From assembly GCA_050049775.1 (NCBI GenBank), contig JASFVP010000011.1, positions 5,009 through 69,008 of the forward strand: DNA of 64,000 nucleotides, written 5' to 3'. Made by a program: the position numbers and the translations under genes. Shown in pieces: positions 38,449 to 48,736 of the stretch (position 1 is the stretch's first letter; each line of letters begins with the position of its first letter). The notes beneath the pieces are model-generated. The model did not search any database, was not told the DNA's origin, and was given only the letters and a program-made list of their open reading frames with translations. Source of the DNA: JABDQZ01 sp050049775. GTDB taxonomy: Bacteria; Pseudomonadota; Gammaproteobacteria; Chromatiales; Chromatiaceae.

Positions 38449-39537
38449 ATGTTGGAGACAGCGCGCAAACTACTGGTAGACCTGGGTGATCGTTCTTATC
38501 CGATTTATATCGGTGAAAATCTGCTTGGTGACGGGGAAATTTATCACCGCCACATCAAGTCAAAACAGGTATTGATCGTCAGCAACACGACTGTGGCACC
38601 GTTGTATCTTGAGACGGTGCAAAATGCACTCTCGGGTTGCAGGGTCGAAGCCGTCATTCTGCCAGATGGTGAGCAATACAAAACCATTGAGACGCTTGAC
38701 CAGATTTTTTCTACCTTATTGCAGAAACATTTTGACCGCGGCTGTACCTTGATCGCCCTTGGTGGTGGTGTGGTCGGTGACATGACCGGCTTTGCTGCGG
38801 CCTGTTATCAACGCGGTGTGGACTTTATCCAGATTCCGACCACCTTGCTGGCACAGGTCGATTCCTCCGTAGGTGGCAAGACCGGCGTTAATCACCCGCT
38901 TGGTAAAAATATGATCGGGGCGTTTCATCAGCCCAGATGCGTCATCGCCGATACCGCCACGCTCACTACGCTGGACGACCGGCAATTGTCTGCAGGCCTG
39001 GCGGAAGTCATCAAATACGGTTTGATCAATGACGCCGAGTTTTTCAGCTGGCTCGAGAACAACATCGAGTTGTTGTGTGCGCGTGACATGCAGGTACTGG
39101 CCTATGCCATCGAGCGCTCCTGTCAGGACAAGGCCGACGTGGTTGCTGCCGATGAAAAAGAGGCCGGCCAACGCGCGCTGTTGAATCTGGGCCATACTTT
39201 CGGTCATGCGATCGAGACCGGTATGGGTTATGGTGAATGGCTGCATGGTGAAGCAATAGGCGCCGGCATGTGCATGGCAGCACGTATGTCGCAACGCCTC
39301 GGTTGGTTGCAACCGGCAGATGTGCAGCGTATCGAAGCACTGATCAGCAAAGCCGGCCTGCCAATCAGGCCGCCGGCAGAGATCGACAGTCAGCGTTTTC
39401 TCGAACTCATGGCGGTGGATAAAAAAGTGATGGACGGGCGTTTGCGTCTGGTGTTAATGAAAGGAATAGGGCAATCTCTGGTAACCGGCGATTTTGATCC
39501 CGCCGTATTGCAAGAAACACTCGATGACTACAACTGA
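38449..39537 (+). CDS. aroB: 3-dehydroquinate synthase
   Basis: AroB (362 residues) makes 3-dehydroquinate from DAHP using NAD+ and a divalent metal. LIALGGGVVGDMTGFAAA (about 99-116) is the nucleotide-binding glycine motif, the metal glutamate/histidines are in GLAEVIKYG and NLGHTFGHAIE, and TTLLAQVDSSVGGKTGVNHP is the conserved active-site stretch. It overlaps the damX start. Confidence 0.98.
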   Translation: MLETARKLLVDLGDRSYPIYIGENLLGDGEIYHRHIKSKQVLIVSNTTVAPLYLETVQNALSGCRVEAVILPDGEQYKTIETLDQIFSTLLQKHFDRGCTLIALGGGVVGDMTGFAAACYQRGVDFIQIPTTLLAQVDSSVGGKTGVNHPLGKNMIGAFHQPRCVIADTATLTTLDDRQLSAGLAEVIKYGLINDAEFFSWLENNIELLCARDMQVLAYAIERSCQDKADVVAADEKEAGQRALLNLGHTFGHAIETGMGYGEWLHGEAIGAGMCMAARMSQRLGWLQPADVQRIEALISKAGLPIRPPAEIDSQRFLELMAVDKKVMDGRLRLVLMKGIGQSLVTGDFDPAVLQETLDDYN

Positions 39538-41188
39538 ACAGGACAGTCTCAACAGCAAAGCGAAGTCAGACTATTTTCTGACAGCCGATCTCAGTCAACG
39601 GCTCGATTTAATCCGCCACCTGCTGGCCAATACCGGGCTGATCCCGTTTGTGCAGGCCCGGGAAGGTTCCGGCAAAACGCGGCTGGCGCGGCATCTTGCC
39701 GACATCATGGCGGATCAGCATACCGTGAGTCTGATCAGTGGCGTGCCGTTGGCGGGTATCAATGAGCTGCGCCGCGCCCTGGCGGAGATATCCGGGCTGG
39801 ACAGCCACAGTGAACTTTCCGATGCCCTGCTCGAAGAGCAGTTTTGCAAGCTGGCCGAGCGCAACAAAACCCTGTTGTTGCTGCTGGATGATGCCGACCA
39901 GCTGGCGGCCGACAGCCTGTCGTGGATAACCGATTTTTTCAGCACCCAGGCCATTGCCTGCAACACCAAGGTGGTTGTGTTCTCGGCGGTGGATGTGCTG
40001 GCGCTGCCGTTGTCACCCGTGGCCCTGGCGTCTTTGAAAGATACCATTCAAGTGCTGGATATTCCGCCGTTTACGAAAGAGCAGACACGGGATTTCGTCG
40101 ATTATGTCCAGGCAGACAATATGCAGGCGGAAGTCAGCAACGCCCAAATTGAACAACTCTACCGGGATTCGGGCGGCAACCCCGGCCAGGTGCTCTGGCA
40201 GATACAGTTTGCCAGCTTCATGACTCATGAAACCGGAGCTGATGCACCAGCGAAAGAAAGCTGGTTGAAACCGTTCTTACTGGCCTCGATTCTGGGCTTC
40301 CTGCTGCTGGCTGGCGCCATTTTCTATTATCAGGACGAGATCAATAATTTCATCAGCCAGGACGATGCGCAGGCGAGTGATACGGCGGATTTGCAAACCC
40401 TGGTGATTCCACCGCGGGAACAGGCGCCTGAGCTGCGGCTCGATGCGATGCCGGCAGAAGAACTCGACACGGTGGCCTCGGTTGCCGAGAGCGAGGAAAT
40501 CATCACGCCGCAGATTGGTTCCGGCAGTGAGCAGTTGCCGTTATCAATGGAGCTGGCCAATCATGATCCGCGCAAGTTTGACAAACCGGCATTCAGTTCT
40601 GCTGATGCCGTCGAACCGGTATCTCCGGAACTCGCGGCTGAGACTGCAGTAGCTGCTCCAGCAGAAACAACTGCAGCACTGACCACTCCAGAACCCGCGG
40701 CAGTTGAAGAGAAGGTCACTGAGGCAACGGACCAGCCAACGCCGAAGGCGGCTGCAGAAGTCACTGCTAGTCAGGCAGAACCTGAAACACCGAAGCTGAA
40801 AGTCCGTTCCACGGCCGATATGACGCCGTCCGGGCCAAATGATGTGGTCGTCAGCACCAGTGATGTGGTTGCAGCAGCAGTGCCGGACGGCTACAAATCA
40901 ACAGAATGGCTGCTGGACCAGCCGGACAGTCATTTCAGCCTGCAGTTGCTGGCCGTTAGCCGCGAGGCCGGCATTCGCGAATTTGTAAAACGCCACAATC
41001 TCAGGGGTGACCTGGTTATGCTCAGATATCGCCGCAATGGCGCGGTGCTTTTTGCCCTGTTGTACGGTAATTACCCGAGTCGTGAGACAGCCCTGGCGGC
41101 TGTGCCAGGATTGCCCAAGTCATTGAAAAACATCAAGCCCTGGCCCAGGAGTGTGGCCTCAGTGCGCGATTTGCTGCAAGCAAAATAA
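39524..41188 (+). CDS. damX: DamX-like AAA ATPase and SPOR-domain cell-division protein
   Basis: A 554-residue protein with three parts. An AAA domain (about 30-235) has Walker A AREGSGKT and Walker B LLLLLDDADQ. One membrane helix lies near 250-270. A long acidic, alanine- and proline-rich periplasmic linker (about 275-445) leads to a C-terminal SPOR domain (about 460-550, SHFSLQLLAVSREAG and VLFALLYGNYPSRETA) that binds denuded peptidoglycan at the septum. ATG 39524 overlaps the 3' end of aroB. The order aroK-aroB-damX is standard in gammaproteobacteria. Confidence 0.93.
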   Translation: MTTTEQDSLNSKAKSDYFLTADLSQRLDLIRHLLANTGLIPFVQAREGSGKTRLARHLADIMADQHTVSLISGVPLAGINELRRALAEISGLDSHSELSDALLEEQFCKLAERNKTLLLLLDDADQLAADSLSWITDFFSTQAIACNTKVVVFSAVDVLALPLSPVALASLKDTIQVLDIPPFTKEQTRDFVDYVQADNMQAEVSNAQIEQLYRDSGGNPGQVLWQIQFASFMTHETGADAPAKESWLKPFLLASILGFLLLAGAIFYYQDEINNFISQDDAQASDTADLQTLVIPPREQAPELRLDAMPAEELDTVASVAESEEIITPQIGSGSEQLPLSMELANHDPRKFDKPAFSSADAVEPVSPELAAETAVAAPAETTAALTTPEPAAVEEKVTEATDQPTPKAAAEVTASQAEPETPKLKVRSTADMTPSGPNDVVVSTSDVVAAAVPDGYKSTEWLLDQPDSHFSLQLLAVSREAGIREFVKRHNLRGDLVMLRYRRNGAVLFALLYGNYPSRETALAAVPGLPKSLKNIKPWPRSVASVRDLLQAK

Positions 41189-41285
41189 AGCCCGGGTCTG
41201 GTGCAAAAAGCGCTTCTCCGTTATCCTAAGCGGTTCTGTCCGAACGCAGTTTGCCGATCGGCGGCTGTCGCCAGGTAAAAACTCG

Positions 41286-41304
41286 GGCGTTACCGGTTAA
41301 CGCC
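41286..41304 (+). repeat. Inverted repeat upstream of gltB
   Basis: GGCGTTA (41286-41292) and TAACGCC (41298-41304) form a seven-pair perfect stem with a five-base loop 64 bases before gltB. No T-run follows, so it may be an operator or leader structure rather than a terminator. Confidence 0.4.
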
Positions 41305-41367
41305 ATATCCTTAACTTTTGATTTTTTCGTCATTGGCTATCAGTATCCATTGACGTGAAGAGTATGC

Positions 41368-44300
41368 ATGAGGTTTGCAGCAATGAGTCATGGTTCCTTG
41401 CCGTCCAGACAAGGTCTGTACGATCCTGCTAATGAGCATGATGCCTGCGGTGTTGGCTTTGTCGCCCACATCGAGGGTAAGAAAAGTCACGCAATCGTTG
41501 CCCAGGGTTTGACGATTCTCGAGCGCCTGACACATCGTGGCGCTGTGGGCGCCGACCCGAAAGCCGGCGACGGCGCCGGTTTGTTGCTGCAGATTCCGGA
41601 TGCGTTTTTCCGTGCCGTGCTGGATTTTGAGTTGCCGCCGGAAGGTCGCTATGCCGTTGGTATGATTTTCCTGCCGCGTGACGCCGCTGACCGGCAGCTG
41701 TGCGAACAATGCATCGAGGGGTTTGTTACCGAAGAAGGCCAGCAGATCATCGGCTGGCGCGACGTGCCGGTTGACAATTCCGGCCTGGGTTACAGCGTGT
41801 TGCCGACCGAACCAGTGATCCGCCAGATTTTCATTGCTGCCAGTGACGATTGCGCGAATCAGGATGATTTCGAGCGCAAGCTGTTCGTCATCCGCAAGCA
41901 GATCGAGCATTGCATCGACAGCAAGGACATGCCAGGCAAGGACACTTTCTACTTCACGTCCATGTCATCGCGCACGCTGGTTTACAAAGGCATGCTGCTG
42001 GCGGTCCAGGTGGGCGAATACTACGCCGATCTCAAGGACGAACGCCTGGTTTCCGCCTTGGCGCTGGTGCACCAGCGTTTCTCCACCAACACCTTCCCGA
42101 CCTGGGATCTGGCACACCCGTTCCGCATGATTGCGCACAACGGTGAAATCAATACCTTGCGCGGCAACGTCAACTGGATGGCGGCGCGTCGTCAGTCGAT
42201 GGCGTCGGACATTCTCGGCGATGATCTCGACAAGATCTGGCCGCTGATTCCTGAAGGCCAGTCCGACTCGGCCTGCTTCGACAATGCCCTGGAACTGCTG
42301 GTCGCCGGTGGCTATTCGCTGTCGCACGCCATGATGATGTTGATTCCGGAAGCCTGGGCCGGCAATCCGCTGATGTCCCAAGATCGCAGGGCCTTTTACG
42401 AATACCATGCGGCGCTCATGGAGCCCTGGGATGGTCCGGCTGCGGTGGCCTTTACCGATGGCCGCCAGATCGGCGCCACGCTTGACCGTAACGGCCTGCG
42501 TCCGGCGCGTTATCTGATTACCGATGACGGCTTGGTGGTGATGGCGTCCGAAATGGGTGTGCTCGAGATTCCGGAAGAAAAAATTGTGCGCAAATGGCGT
42601 TTGCAGCCCGGCAAAATGTTCCTCATCGATATGGAACAGGGCCGCATCATCGATGATGCTGAACTTAAGGCTGAACTGGCGGCAGCCAAGCCGTACCAGG
42701 AATGGCTTGATAACACGCAGATCAAGCTGCATAAACTGCCGGCTGAAGTTGCGCCGATGTCGCCGGACGCCAGCACCCTGCTCGACCGCCAACAGGCGTT
42801 CGGTTACACCCAGGAAGACATCAAGTTCCTGCTCACGCCAATGATGCTGACCGGCCAGGAAGGTATTGGTTCGATGGGTGCGGATAACCCGCCGTCAGTC
42901 TTGTCCAACCAGGCCAAGCACCTGAGCACCTATTTCAAGCAGAATTTTGCCCAGGTCACCAACCCGCCGATCGACCCGATTCGTGAAGAGATCGTCATGT
43001 CGCTGGTGACCCTGATCGGTCCGCGCCCCAACCTGCTCGGCATCCATGATGGCGGCAGCAACAAGCGCCTGGAAATGAACCAGCCGGTGTTGAGCAACGA
43101 TGACCTGGAAAAGGTGCGTCACATCAACGAGACACTGGATGGCGCTTTCTGCACCAAGACCTTAAACATTTGCTACAGTGCCGACCTGGGAGCCGGCGGC
43201 ATGGCCGATGCGTTGCATGCGCTGCAGCAGGCCGCCGAGATGGCGGTCAAGGAAGGCAACAACATTCTGATCCTGTCGGACCGCAAACTCGACCAGGATC
43301 ATATTGCGATCCCGGCCCTGCTGGCGACTTCGGCGGTACACCATCATCTGATTCGTCAGGGCCTGCGCACCGAAACCGGCCTGGTGATCGAAACCGGCGC
43401 CGCACTGGAAGTGCACCACTTCGCTACGCTGGCAGGTTATGGCGCGGAAGCGGTAAACCCGTATCTGGCGTTCGAGACCATTGCCGCGACACGTAAAGAG
43501 ATCGATGCCGATCTGAGCCTTGAGGAAGCCCAGAAACGTTACATCAAGGCGGTTGGCAAGGGTTTGCACAAGGTCATGTCAAAAATGGGTATCTCGACTT
43601 ACCAGTCGTATTGTGGTGCGCAGATTTTTGATGCGGTCGGACTGTCGAGCGAATTCCTGGCCGAATATTTCACCGGCACCGTGACTACTGTCGAAGGCAT
43701 TGGCCTGGAGCAGGTGGCCGAGGAGTCCGTGCGCTGGCATCGTAACGCTTTTGGCAACAACCCGGTCTATGCCAAACATCTGGATGTCGGTGGCGACTAC
43801 GCCTATCGCATCCGTGGCGAGGACCACGTCTGGACACCCGACAGCATCGCCAAGTTGCAGCACGCCTGTCGCAGTAACGATGCGCGTACCTACGATGAAT
43901 TTACCAAGCTCATCAATGATCAAAGTGAACGCTTGCTCACTTTCCGTGGCCTGTTTGACCTGAAGTTTGCCGAAACCGAAATCCCGCTCGACGAAGTCGA
44001 GCCAGCCAAGGAAATCGTCAAGCGTTTCGCCACTGGCGCGATGTCGTTCGGCAGTATTTCCTACGAGGCGCACTCTACCCTCGCCGTAGCGATGAACCAG
44101 ATCGGCGGTAAGTCGAACACCGGCGAAGGCGGCGAGGAGCCGGAGCGTTTCACGCCGCTGGAAGACGGCAGCATGAACCCGAAACGTTCGGCCATCAAAC
44201 AGGTGGCGTCCGGTCGTTTTGGCGTGACCACAGAATACCTGGTCAATGCCGACGATATCCAGATCAAGATGGCGCAAGGCGCCAAGCCGGGAGAAGGCGG

Positions 44301-46008
44301 CCAGCTGCCGGGCCATAAGGTCAACTCGGTGATCGCACGTGTGCGTCATTCGACCCCGGGTGTCGGCCTGATTTCACCGCCGCCACATCACGACATTTAT
44401 TCGATCGAGGATCTGGCACAGCTGATCCACGACCTGAAAAACGTCAACCCGGCGGCACGCATTTCGGTCAAGCTGGTATCGGAAGTGGGTGTCGGCACCG
44501 TTGCCGCGGGTGTGTCCAAGGCGCATGCCGATCATGTCACCATCGCCGGTTACGACGGCGGTACCGGCGCGTCGCCGCTGACCTCGATCAAACACGCCGG
44601 TTCGCCGTGGGAAATCGGCCTGGCCGAGACTCACCAGACGCTGGTCATGAACAAGCTGCGCGACCGCATTGCGGTGCAGGTCGATGGCGGTTTGCGCACC
44701 GGTCGTGATGTCGTCATCGGCGCCCTGCTCGGCGCAGATGAATTCGGTTTCGCCACCGCGCCGCTGATTGTTGAAGGTTGCATCATGATGCGCAAATGCC
44801 ATCTCAACACTTGCCCGGTTGGCGTCGCCACCCAGGATCCGGAACTGCGCAGGCGCTTTACCGGCAAGCCGGAGCATGTGGTCAACTACTTCTTCTTTGT
44901 CGCCGAGGAAGTGCGCAAGCTGATGGCCAAACTCGGCTTCCGCAGTATGAACGAAATGATCGGCCAGCGTGACCGGCTCGATGTACGCAAGGCACTGGGT
45001 CACTGGAAAGCCAATGGCCTGGATTTCAGCCGCTTGTTTCACAAGCCGGAAGCCGGGCCGGATGAAAAAGTCTATTGCAGTGCCACGCAGGATCACGGTC
45101 TGGACCAGGCGCTGGACAACGAGCTCATCAAGCAGGCGCAGCCGGCATTGGAGAACGGTAAGCCGGTGCAGATCAGTGTGGACATCCACAACTACAATCG
45201 CACCTTCGGCACCATGCTGTCGGGTCGTGTCGCCGAGCGTTACGGCTTTGCCGGTCTGCCGGAAGACACCATCAGCATCAAGGCGAAAGGCACGGCCGGC
45301 CAGTCGTTCGGCGCTTGGGTGGCGCGTGGCGTCAGCATCGAGCTGCAGGGCGAAGGCAACGACTATGTCGGTAAAGGTCTGTCCGGTGGTCGTCTGGTGA
45401 TCATGCCGCCGCCGGAATCCAAGATTGGCAAGGCCGAGGACAATATCATCGTCGGCAACACCGTGCTGTATGGCGCCATCGCCGGCGAATGTTACTTCCG
45501 CGGTGTCGGCGGCGAACGTTTTGCCGTGCGCAATTCCGGCGCCACCGCGGTGGTTGAAGGTCTTGGCGATCACGGTTGTGAGTACATGACCGGCGGCATC
45601 GTCGTCTGTCTCGGCCCGACCGGACGCAACTTCGCGGCTGGTATGTCGGGCGGCATCGCCTACGTGCTGGACCAGAACGGCGATTTCGAACAGCGCTGTA
45701 ACCTGGCCCAGGTCGCGCTGGAGCCGATCGCCGAGGAAGACGATGCACTCGAGGCGCTGGATCATCAGGGCGGCGATCTGGAGACGCACGGCAAGGTGGA
45801 CGTCAGTCATGACATGACCCGTTTTGACGCGATCCGTCTGAAACAGCTGATCGAAAAGCACCTGCATTACACCAATTCCGATGTTGCTCGCACCATCCTC
45901 GATAACTGGGAGGCCTGGTTGCCGAAGTTCGTCAAAGTCATGCCGGTTGATTATCGACGCGCCCTGCTGGAAATGCAGTCGCAGCAGAAATCAGCAACAG
46001 CAGCATAA
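41368..46008 (+). CDS. gltB: Glutamate synthase (NADPH) large subunit
   Basis: GltB (1546 residues) takes the amide nitrogen of glutamine and transfers it to 2-oxoglutarate, giving glutamate. The N-terminal class II glutaminase has its nucleophile at Cys27 (DACGVGFVAHIEG); the first 26 residues are presumably removed. A central domain, the FMN-binding synthase domain (about 880-1200) with the 3Fe-4S cysteines in CHLNTCPVGVATQ, and the glutamate synthase beta-helix (about 1260-1480) follow. The start may be ATG 41368 or ATG 41383. gltD follows by 14 bases. Confidence 0.98.
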   Translation: MRFAAMSHGSLPSRQGLYDPANEHDACGVGFVAHIEGKKSHAIVAQGLTILERLTHRGAVGADPKAGDGAGLLLQIPDAFFRAVLDFELPPEGRYAVGMIFLPRDAADRQLCEQCIEGFVTEEGQQIIGWRDVPVDNSGLGYSVLPTEPVIRQIFIAASDDCANQDDFERKLFVIRKQIEHCIDSKDMPGKDTFYFTSMSSRTLVYKGMLLAVQVGEYYADLKDERLVSALALVHQRFSTNTFPTWDLAHPFRMIAHNGEINTLRGNVNWMAARRQSMASDILGDDLDKIWPLIPEGQSDSACFDNALELLVAGGYSLSHAMMMLIPEAWAGNPLMSQDRRAFYEYHAALMEPWDGPAAVAFTDGRQIGATLDRNGLRPARYLITDDGLVVMASEMGVLEIPEEKIVRKWRLQPGKMFLIDMEQGRIIDDAELKAELAAAKPYQEWLDNTQIKLHKLPAEVAPMSPDASTLLDRQQAFGYTQEDIKFLLTPMMLTGQEGIGSMGADNPPSVLSNQAKHLSTYFKQNFAQVTNPPIDPIREEIVMSLVTLIGPRPNLLGIHDGGSNKRLEMNQPVLSNDDLEKVRHINETLDGAFCTKTLNICYSADLGAGGMADALHALQQAAEMAVKEGNNILILSDRKLDQDHIAIPALLATSAVHHHLIRQGLRTETGLVIETGAALEVHHFATLAGYGAEAVNPYLAFETIAATRKEIDADLSLEEAQKRYIKAVGKGLHKVMSKMGISTYQSYCGAQIFDAVGLSSEFLAEYFTGTVTTVEGIGLEQVAEESVRWHRNAFGNNPVYAKHLDVGGDYAYRIRGEDHVWTPDSIAKLQHACRSNDARTYDEFTKLINDQSERLLTFRGLFDLKFAETEIPLDEVEPAKEIVKRFATGAMSFGSISYEAHSTLAVAMNQIGGKSNTGEGGEEPERFTPLEDGSMNPKRSAIKQVASGRFGVTTEYLVNADDIQIKMAQGAKPGEGGQLPGHKVNSVIARVRHSTPGVGLISPPPHHDIYSIEDLAQLIHDLKNVNPAARISVKLVSEVGVGTVAAGVSKAHADHVTIAGYDGGTGASPLTSIKHAGSPWEIGLAETHQTLVMNKLRDRIAVQVDGGLRTGRDVVIGALLGADEFGFATAPLIVEGCIMMRKCHLNTCPVGVATQDPELRRRFTGKPEHVVNYFFFVAEEVRKLMAKLGFRSMNEMIGQRDRLDVRKALGHWKANGLDFSRLFHKPEAGPDEKVYCSATQDHGLDQALDNELIKQAQPALENGKPVQISVDIHNYNRTFGTMLSGRVAERYGFAGLPEDTISIKAKGTAGQSFGAWVARGVSIELQGEGNDYVGKGLSGGRLVIMPPPESKIGKAEDNIIVGNTVLYGAIAGECYFRGVGGERFAVRNSGATAVVEGLGDHGCEYMTGGIVVCLGPTGRNFAAGMSGGIAYVLDQNGDFEQRCNLAQVALEPIAEEDDALEALDHQGGDLETHGKVDVSHDMTRFDAIRLKQLIEKHLHYTNSDVARTILDNWEAWLPKFVKVMPVDYRRALLEMQSQQKSATAA

Positions 46009-46022
46009 CGGGAGCGCAGATC

Positions 46023-47477
46023 ATGGGTAAGCCAACAGGATTTATGGAAATTGAACGTCAGGACCGCCAGTACGCACCGGTGGCTGATCGGGTCAATCAT
46101 TACAACGAGTTTGTTATCGACTTGTCGGATGAGGAAGTCAGCAATCAGGGTGCGCGTTGCATGGATTGCGGCATTCCGTACTGCCACAACGGCTGTCCGG
46201 TCAACAACATCATTCCCGACTGGAATGATCTGGTGTACCGTGGCCACTGGCGCGAAGCGCTCGATGTGCTGCATTCCACCAACAACTTCCCGGAAGTCAC
46301 CGGCCGCATCTGCCCGGCGCCGTGTCAGGAAGCCTGCACGTTGAATCTCGATAACGCACCGGTGTCGATCAAGACCATCGAGTGCGCGATCGTCGACAAG
46401 GGTTGGGAAGAAGGCTGGATTGAGCCGCAGATTGCCGAGCACAAAACCGGCAAGCAGGTGGCGGTGGTCGGCTCCGGCCCGGCCGGCATGGCCTGCGCCC
46501 AGCAGCTAGCACGCGCCGGCCACAGCGTGGTGGTTTACGAACGCCAGGAACGTATCGGCGGGCTGGTGCGCTTCGGCATTCCCGACTTCAAGCTCGATAA
46601 AAAACTCATCGACCGCCGTATGGGCCAGATGCGCGCCGAAGGCGTCGAATTTCACACCAACGTCAATGTCGGTGTGGACTTGCCGGCGGCCAAACTGATG
46701 GATGAATTCGATGCTGTCGTGCTGACCGGTGGTTCGGAAAAGCCGCGCGACCTGCCGGTGCCGGGCCGTGAACTCAATGGCGTGTATTTTGCGATGGAGT
46801 TTTTGCGCGCCAACACCAAGGTGGTACAGGGCATCGAGGGTGCCGAAACCAAACTCATCAGCGCCAAAGACAAGCATGTGCTGGTCATCGGTGGTGGCGA
46901 TACCGGTTCGGACTGCATCGGCACCTCCAACCGCCACGGCGCTGCCTCGGTCACGCAGATCGAGATCATGCCAAAGCCGCCGGAACAGGAAGACAAGGGT
47001 CGCGTCTGGCCGTACTGGCCGAACAAGATGCGCACTTCCAGTTCCCAGGAAGAAGGTTGTGAGCGCCAGTGGTGTGTCGCCACCAAACGCTTTAATGACG
47101 ATGGCAACGGCAATGTTAAATCGGCCACCTGCGTGCAGGTCGCATGGAACAAGGACGAGCACGGCGCCTGGCAGATGAGCGAGGTTGAAGGCTCGGAATT
47201 CGAGATCCAGGCCGACCTGGTGACACTGGCGATGGGCTTTGTGCATCCGGTGCACGAAGGCATGTTGCAGGAGCTGGATGTTGAACTCGACAGCCGCGGC
47301 AACGTTAAGGCCGATACCGAGGGCGACAATGCCTATGCTACATCGATCCCGGGTGTGTTTGCCGCCGGTGACATGCGCCGTGGCCAGTCGCTGGTGGTCT
47401 GGGCTATCCGCGAAGGTCGCCAGTGTGCCAGAACGGTTGACCAGTATTTGATGGGCAGTTCCGAGCTGCCAAGATAA
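46023..47477 (+). CDS. gltD: Glutamate synthase small subunit
   Basis: GltD (484 residues) oxidises NADPH through FAD and passes electrons to GltB. The N-terminal cysteine-rich region (RCMDCGIPYCHNGCPVNN and CPAPCQEAC, about 42-110) holds two 4Fe-4S clusters. The FAD fold is VAVVGSGPAGMACA, the NADPH fold HVLVIGGGDTGSDC, and the C-terminal GVFAAGDMRRGQSLVVWAI completes FAD binding. Confidence 0.98.
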   Translation: MGKPTGFMEIERQDRQYAPVADRVNHYNEFVIDLSDEEVSNQGARCMDCGIPYCHNGCPVNNIIPDWNDLVYRGHWREALDVLHSTNNFPEVTGRICPAPCQEACTLNLDNAPVSIKTIECAIVDKGWEEGWIEPQIAEHKTGKQVAVVGSGPAGMACAQQLARAGHSVVVYERQERIGGLVRFGIPDFKLDKKLIDRRMGQMRAEGVEFHTNVNVGVDLPAAKLMDEFDAVVLTGGSEKPRDLPVPGRELNGVYFAMEFLRANTKVVQGIEGAETKLISAKDKHVLVIGGGDTGSDCIGTSNRHGAASVTQIEIMPKPPEQEDKGRVWPYWPNKMRTSSSQEEGCERQWCVATKRFNDDGNGNVKSATCVQVAWNKDEHGAWQMSEVEGSEFEIQADLVTLAMGFVHPVHEGMLQELDVELDSRGNVKADTEGDNAYATSIPGVFAAGDMRRGQSLVVWAIREGRQCARTVDQYLMGSSELPR

Positions 47478-47486
47478 ATACATCCA

Positions 47487-47530
47487 CGCGAAGGGGCGAT
47501 GATCGCTGGCCGATTTTCGCGCCCTTCGCG
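47487..47530 (+). repeat. Long inverted repeat after gltD
   Basis: CGCGAAGGG (47487-47495) and CCCTTCGCG (47522-47530) are perfect complements, with a further few pairs (GCGA/TCGC) inside. No T-run follows, so it is either a Rho-linked 3' end structure for gltBD or a repetitive extragenic palindrome. Confidence 0.5.
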
Positions 47531-47582
47531 CGGTAACAATAATAACGAAGCTTCATCACTACTCTCCGCTTGGCGTGATCAA

Positions 47583-47610
47583 TTTACGATCGCTGTGATC
47601 TGCGTATACT
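47583..47610 (+). promoter_or_regulatory. Possible promoter of hemE
   Basis: TATACT (47605-47610) is a good -10 element; TTTACG (47583-47588) at 16 bases is a weak -35. The predicted start is about 25 bases before hemE. Confidence 0.4.
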
Positions 47611-47641
47611 CGGTGGTGATTTTCACAATGAGGAGCTGTTG

Positions 47642-48706
47642 GTGGCTGAACTACAAAATGACCGCTTTTTAAGAGCCTTGCTGCGCGAGCCGGTTGACAT
47701 GACGCCGGTGTGGATGATGCGTCAGGCCGGACGTTACCTGCCGGAATACCGCGCCACTCGCGCCAAAGCCGGCAGCTTCATGGATTTGTGCAAGAATCCC
47801 GAACTGGCCTGTGAAGTGACCTTACAGCCGCTGGAGCGTTATCCGCTGGATGCCGCTATCCTGTTTTCCGATATTCTGACCATCCCCGATGCCATGGGGC
47901 TCGGCCTGTATTTTGAAACCGGCGAAGGCCCACGTTTTGAAAGGCCGGTGCAGGACGAAGCAGCAGTTGCCGCACTGGGTGTACCCGACCCGGAACAGGA
48001 ACTGCGTTATGTCATGGATGCGGTACGCACCATCCGCCGCGATTTGCAGGGCCGCGTGCCGTTGATCGGTTTTTCCGGCAGCCCGTGGACGCTGGCCACC
48101 TACATGGTGGAAGGCGGCAGTACCAAGAATTACGCCAAGGTCAAAGGTATGATGTTTGACCGTCCTGACCTCATGCATCAACTGCTGACCAAGGTTGCCG
48201 ACTCGGTGACCAGCTATCTGAACGCCCAGATTGCAGCCGGTGCGCAGGCGGTGATGATCTTCGATACCTGGGGCGGTGTGCTGACGCCGCGCGATTACAA
48301 GCTCTTTTCGCTGGATTACATGCAACGCATTGTGGATGGCCTGACGCGCGAGGCCGAAGGCCGCAAGGTACCGGTGATCCTGTTCACCAAGGGCGGCTCC
48401 ATGTGGCTGAATCAGATGGCCGATACCGGCTGTGATGCGCTGGGGGTCGACTGGACCATCAACATCGGTGACGCGCGCAGAATGGTCAGTAACCGGGTCG
48501 CACTGCAGGGCAATATGGACCCGAGCATTTTGTACGCCTCTCCCGAAAGGATCCGCGAAGAAGTTGCCAGTATTCTGGAAAGTTATGGCAAGGGTTCCGG
48601 GCATGTGTTCAACCTGGGGCACGGCATTCATCCGGAGATTGACCCGGAGCACCCGGCCGTGATGATTCAGGCCGTGCACGAGCTGAGCCAGTATTACCAC
48701 AAATAG
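47642..48706 (+). CDS. hemE: Uroporphyrinogen decarboxylase
   Basis: HemE (354 residues) removes four acetate carboxyls from uroporphyrinogen III in heme synthesis. The N-terminal signature MMRQAGRYLPEYR and the middle GFSGSPWTLATYMVEGG are both intact. The start is probably GTG 47642, six bases after AGGAG; TTG 47639 is the only close alternative. It converges on coq7. Confidence 0.97.
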   Translation: MAELQNDRFLRALLREPVDMTPVWMMRQAGRYLPEYRATRAKAGSFMDLCKNPELACEVTLQPLERYPLDAAILFSDILTIPDAMGLGLYFETGEGPRFERPVQDEAAVAALGVPDPEQELRYVMDAVRTIRRDLQGRVPLIGFSGSPWTLATYMVEGGSTKNYAKVKGMMFDRPDLMHQLLTKVADSVTSYLNAQIAAGAQAVMIFDTWGGVLTPRDYKLFSLDYMQRIVDGLTREAEGRKVPVILFTKGGSMWLNQMADTGCDALGVDWTINIGDARRMVSNRVALQGNMDPSILYASPERIREEVASILESYGKGSGHVFNLGHGIHPEIDPEHPAVMIQAVHELSQYYHK

Positions 48707-48736
48707 GCTATACCGCCCTGCCCTTACGGTAATCCG

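Noticed and set aside
44374..45867. A 497-residue minus-strand open frame
   Set aside because: Antisense to gltB. Long antisense frames arise from the GC-rich third codon positions here.
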